64,000 bases of DNA from Pseudolysobacter sp964466115 (GTDB lineage Bacteria; Pseudomonadota; Gammaproteobacteria; Xanthomonadales; Rhodanobacteraceae), in assembly GCA_964466115.1 (NCBI GenBank), contig CAYXMH010000005.1:62001-126000 (forward strand), read 5' to 3'. Made by a program: the position numbers and the translations under genes. This document shows, piece by piece, positions 61,472 through 64,000 of the stretch. The number at the start of each line of letters is the position of its first letter. Position 1 is the first letter of the stretch. The notes under the pieces are model-generated. The model saw only the letters and a program-made list of their open reading frames with translations, did no database searches and had not been told where the DNA came from.

Positions 61472-64000
61472 ATGAGGATTCAGGCTTTCAATGCGTATTC
61501 ACGCCGTTTACAAGGCGATACGTTGATATCGCCGACTCGACGCTTGCGAATGCTGTTTTGTTCTCGCTTTGTCCGAGCGTTGGTGTGTGCTGGGATGCTC
61601 TTTTCCGCGATTGCGTCGGTTCATGCGCAGAGCGTCAACGATGGTTTCAGCCCACATCCGGACGGCACCGTGCTGACGGTGGCGGTGCAAGCGGACGGCA
61701 AGCTGGTCGTCGGCGGCGTATTTCTCAGCGTCGGTGGAGAATCGCACAATGCCATCGCGCGGTTTAATGCCGATGGCCGGTTGGATCCCGATTTTATCGA
61801 TCCGCATGTGAGCGGCGGTAGCGTGTACGCAGTGACCGTACAAACCGATGGCAAATTGCTGCTCAGTGGCAGCTTTACTATGGTCGACGGTATGTCGGGC
61901 TACAGCTATGTCGCGCGGCTCAATGCGGATGGCACCCTGGACAGAGGCTTCAACCCGCACGTGACCGGCGGCACGGTAGACGCTCTGGCACTACAACCGG
62001 ACGGTAAGCTGGTGTTGGGTGGTAGCTTCAGCGCCATCAACGGCACCCCTCGCAATGGCAGCGCTCGCCTTAAATCCACGGGCAATCTTGATTTTACTTT
62101 CAATCCGCCGAATATCAGCGGCGGCACGGTGGATGCGCTGGTAGTGCAGCCGGACGGTGCGGTGGTGCTGGGTGGTGGCTTTACTTCAATTGGCGGGGTG
62201 GCACGCAATCGCATCGCCAGGCTTACCCCCAACGGCACTTTGGATCTTACGTTTGATCCCAATGCGAACGCCGATGTATACGCGTTGACACTGCAGGCCG
62301 ACGGCAAGCTATTACTCGGTGGTGGCTTCACCGCATTTGGCAGCGGTACGACAGTTATAACTCGAAACCGTGTTGCTCGGCTTAATGCAAACGGCAGTGT
62401 GGATGCCACCTTCCTCGATTTGAATGCGGACGCTGCCGTGTATACGCTGTTGCTGCAACCCGACGGTAAGTTGGTGCTGGGCGGCAGCTTTATTGCGATG
62501 GGTGGAATGTCCCGCAACCGTATGGCGCGGTTAAATCCCGATGGTCATGTGGATGCGGGGTTCAACCCGAATGTAGGTGGCGGCGGCGTGTATGCGCTGG
62601 CGTTGCAAGCGGACGACAATTTGGTGCTGGCCGGCAGTTTCCTATCGGTGGCTGATACCGCCCGCTATTCCATCGCCAGGCTTTATCCCGATGGCAGTTT
62701 GGATGCCACCTCGAGTTTGAACGTGAATGGCAACGTCTATGCGCTGACGGTGCAAGCGGACGGCAAATTGGTGTTGGGCGGTTTTTTTACGACGATTGGT
62801 GGGTTATCCCATAGATCCAGCATTGCCAGACTTTATCCCGATGGTAGCCTCGATGCTTTATTTAACCCAGATGTGAACAGCGCCGTCTACGCGTTGGCGG
62901 TGCAACCCGATGGCAAGCTGGTATTGGGTGGCAGCTTTACCGCGGTTAACGGCATACCTCACAACTCCTTGGCACGGTTAAACCCCGATGGCAGCTTGGA
63001 CGATTCGTTTAGCCCGGATGTGAACGGTACGGTGGATGCGTTGGCCGTACAAGCGGACGGCGGCTTGGTGCTCGGTGGCAGCTTCAGCGTAATCGATGGG
63101 ATGAACCGCAGGCATATTGCACGGCTCGATTCCGCAGGTCACTTGGACCCCACGTTTGATCCGAACGCGAACAGCGGTGTGTACGCGTTGGCGGTGCAGG
63201 CGAACGGCCAGCTGGTGGTCGGCGGTTCTTTCACCACGATTGCCGAACCACCAAGAGGGTTTGGTGATCCACCGATCACCCGCAACCACATTGCGCGGTT
63301 GAACGCCGATGGCAGCCTGGATACCACCTTCGATCCGATTGCGAAGAACGGTGACGTCGTCGCGTTGATCGTGCAAGCGAATGGCCAGATAGTGTTGGGT
63401 GGCGGATTCACCTCGGTCGCGGGCATGCCACGCAATTGCATTGCGCGGTTGAACGCCGATGGTAGCCTCGATGCGCTCTTTAATCCGGACCCGGGCCCGA
63501 CCGGCTATGTCTATGCGTTGGCCGCGCAAGCCGATGGCAAATTGGTATTGGGTGGCAACTTCACCGCGATTGGCCCGATTGGACGCAACCACATTGCGCG
63601 GCTGAATCCTCAGGGGGATTTGGATCTGCTATTCAACCCGAATGCGAACGGGTATGTGAACGCGCTGGCGTTGCAGGCGGATGGCAAGCTGGTGCTGGGC
63701 GGAAGCTTTACCACGGTTAGCGATCCACCCATAAGCCGCAGTTATTTAGCCAGGCTAAACCACCCGCAAGCGGCGTTGCAATCTCTAAGGTTCAGTGCCA
63801 ATACCGTCACCTGGTCGCGCTCTGGGGCGTCGCCGGAGTTGGCGTGGCCACCGCAATTATCGGTCTCCCTGGACGGCAACACCTATAGCCCGCTTGGGTT
63901 AATGAACCGCCTTGCGGATGGCAGCGGTTGGAGTTATGGCGGATTCACACTCCCAAGCGAAGCTGGCGGGACATTTTATATACGAGCACAAGGGCAGCTT
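61472..64000 (+). CDS. Second delta-60 repeat protein, 3' end missing
   Basis: The frame from ATG 61472 (MRIQAFNAYSRRLQG) is open to the window edge, giving 843 residues. An ATG at 61550 gives a tighter signal peptide (MLFCSRFVRALVCAGMLFSA ... VHAQ). Fourteen delta-60 units are visible, the same number as in the preceding paralogue. The closing domain 'PQAALQSLRFSANTVTWSRSGASPELA' also matches it, so only a few dozen residues are probably missing. The repeat sequences of the two proteins are clearly diverged, so the duplication is not recent. Most unit-to-unit differences fall in the connecting loops. Confidence 0.9.
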   Translation, partial: MRIQAFNAYSRRLQGDTLISPTRRLRMLFCSRFVRALVCAGMLFSAIASVHAQSVNDGFSPHPDGTVLTVAVQADGKLVVGGVFLSVGGESHNAIARFNADGRLDPDFIDPHVSGGSVYAVTVQTDGKLLLSGSFTMVDGMSGYSYVARLNADGTLDRGFNPHVTGGTVDALALQPDGKLVLGGSFSAINGTPRNGSARLKSTGNLDFTFNPPNISGGTVDALVVQPDGAVVLGGGFTSIGGVARNRIARLTPNGTLDLTFDPNANADVYALTLQADGKLLLGGGFTAFGSGTTVITRNRVARLNANGSVDATFLDLNADAAVYTLLLQPDGKLVLGGSFIAMGGMSRNRMARLNPDGHVDAGFNPNVGGGGVYALALQADDNLVLAGSFLSVADTARYSIARLYPDGSLDATSSLNVNGNVYALTVQADGKLVLGGFFTTIGGLSHRSSIARLYPDGSLDALFNPDVNSAVYALAVQPDGKLVLGGSFTAVNGIPHNSLARLNPDGSLDDSFSPDVNGTVDALAVQADGGLVLGGSFSVIDGMNRRHIARLDSAGHLDPTFDPNANSGVYALAVQANGQLVVGGSFTTIAEPPRGFGDPPITRNHIARLNADGSLDTTFDPIAKNGDVVALIVQANGQIVLGGGFTSVAGMPRNCIARLNADGSLDALFNPDPGPTGYVYALAAQADGKLVLGGNFTAIGPIGRNHIARLNPQGDLDLLFNPNANGYVNALALQADGKLVLGGSFTTVSDPPISRSYLARLNHPQAALQSLRFSANTVTWSRSGASPELAWPPQLSVSLDGNTYSPLGLMNRLADGSGWSYGGFTLPSEAGGTFYIRAQGQL

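Noticed and set aside
58900..63720. Regularly spaced repeats suggestive of a CRISPR or minisatellite
   Set aside because: The period is protein-level (delta-60 units in frame), DNA copies are diverged, and no constant repeat with unique spacers exists.

Overview
The window reads as a metagenome-type scaffold from a gammaproteobacterium. Supporting this are the conserved queG / nnr-tsaE-amiB-mutL neighbourhood, an RlmC, a PilE/FimT/PilW/PilX/PilV minor-pilin locus and several REP-like palindrome families. Base composition looks mid-to-high GC. A Lysobacterales (Xanthomonadales)-like origin is a guess from the secreted delta-60 repeat proteins and REP types; nothing in the window settles it. 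There are no rRNA, tRNA, CRISPR or insertion-sequence genes that I can support. One 100-N scaffold gap lies at 26032-26131.

Region 1 (1-16.8 kb) is mainly minus-strand branched-chain acyl-CoA catabolism. It holds leucine dehydrogenase, isovaleryl-CoA dehydrogenase, both methylcrotonyl-CoA carboxylase subunits, methylglutaconyl-CoA hydratase, HMG-CoA lyase and a thiolase. Together these carry leucine to acetyl-CoA and acetoacetate. The run is interrupted by a plus-strand, Fur-box-preceded iron-uptake operon (cupredoxin, FTR1 permease, secreted protein), by an HscC-type Hsp70 with its J-domain partner, and by a nucleotidyltransferase/small-protein pair.

Region 2 (17-28.7 kb) is accessory in character. 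It contains a short secreted RHS-core protein ending in a SAM-methyltransferase-like domain, a membrane Ser/Thr kinase with a Cache-like sensor, and the fused acyl-CoA mutase IcmF. A second nucleotidyltransferase/small-protein pair, the scaffold gap and a secreted subtilase follow. The contig ends at the gap share an exact 55-bp sequence, so the gap is probably artificial.

Region 3 (28.7-42.3 kb) is mostly housekeeping: rlmC, an FAD oxidoreductase, an NlpC/P60 lipoprotein, slyD, panD, pgi, queG, nnr, tsaE, amiB, mutL and a DUF1684 protein. Region 4 (42.3-48.4 kb) is a type IV minor-pilin locus with unusually long PilX and PilV and no PilY1. Region 5 (48.4-58.5 kb) mixes crotonase-family enzymes, an FKBP isomerase, a DUF1289-Nudix-rhodanese operon, a DUF4139 protein, a PCu(A)C copper chaperone and a thioesterase-uvrA pair.

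Region 6 (58.6-64 kb) holds two tandem secreted delta-60 repeat proteins, each with 14 visible repeats; the second runs off the window. Their upstream regions share blocks with exactly conserved spacing, and two of those blocks recur upstream of the RHS gene at similar distances from its start. This suggests co-regulation of the secreted proteins.
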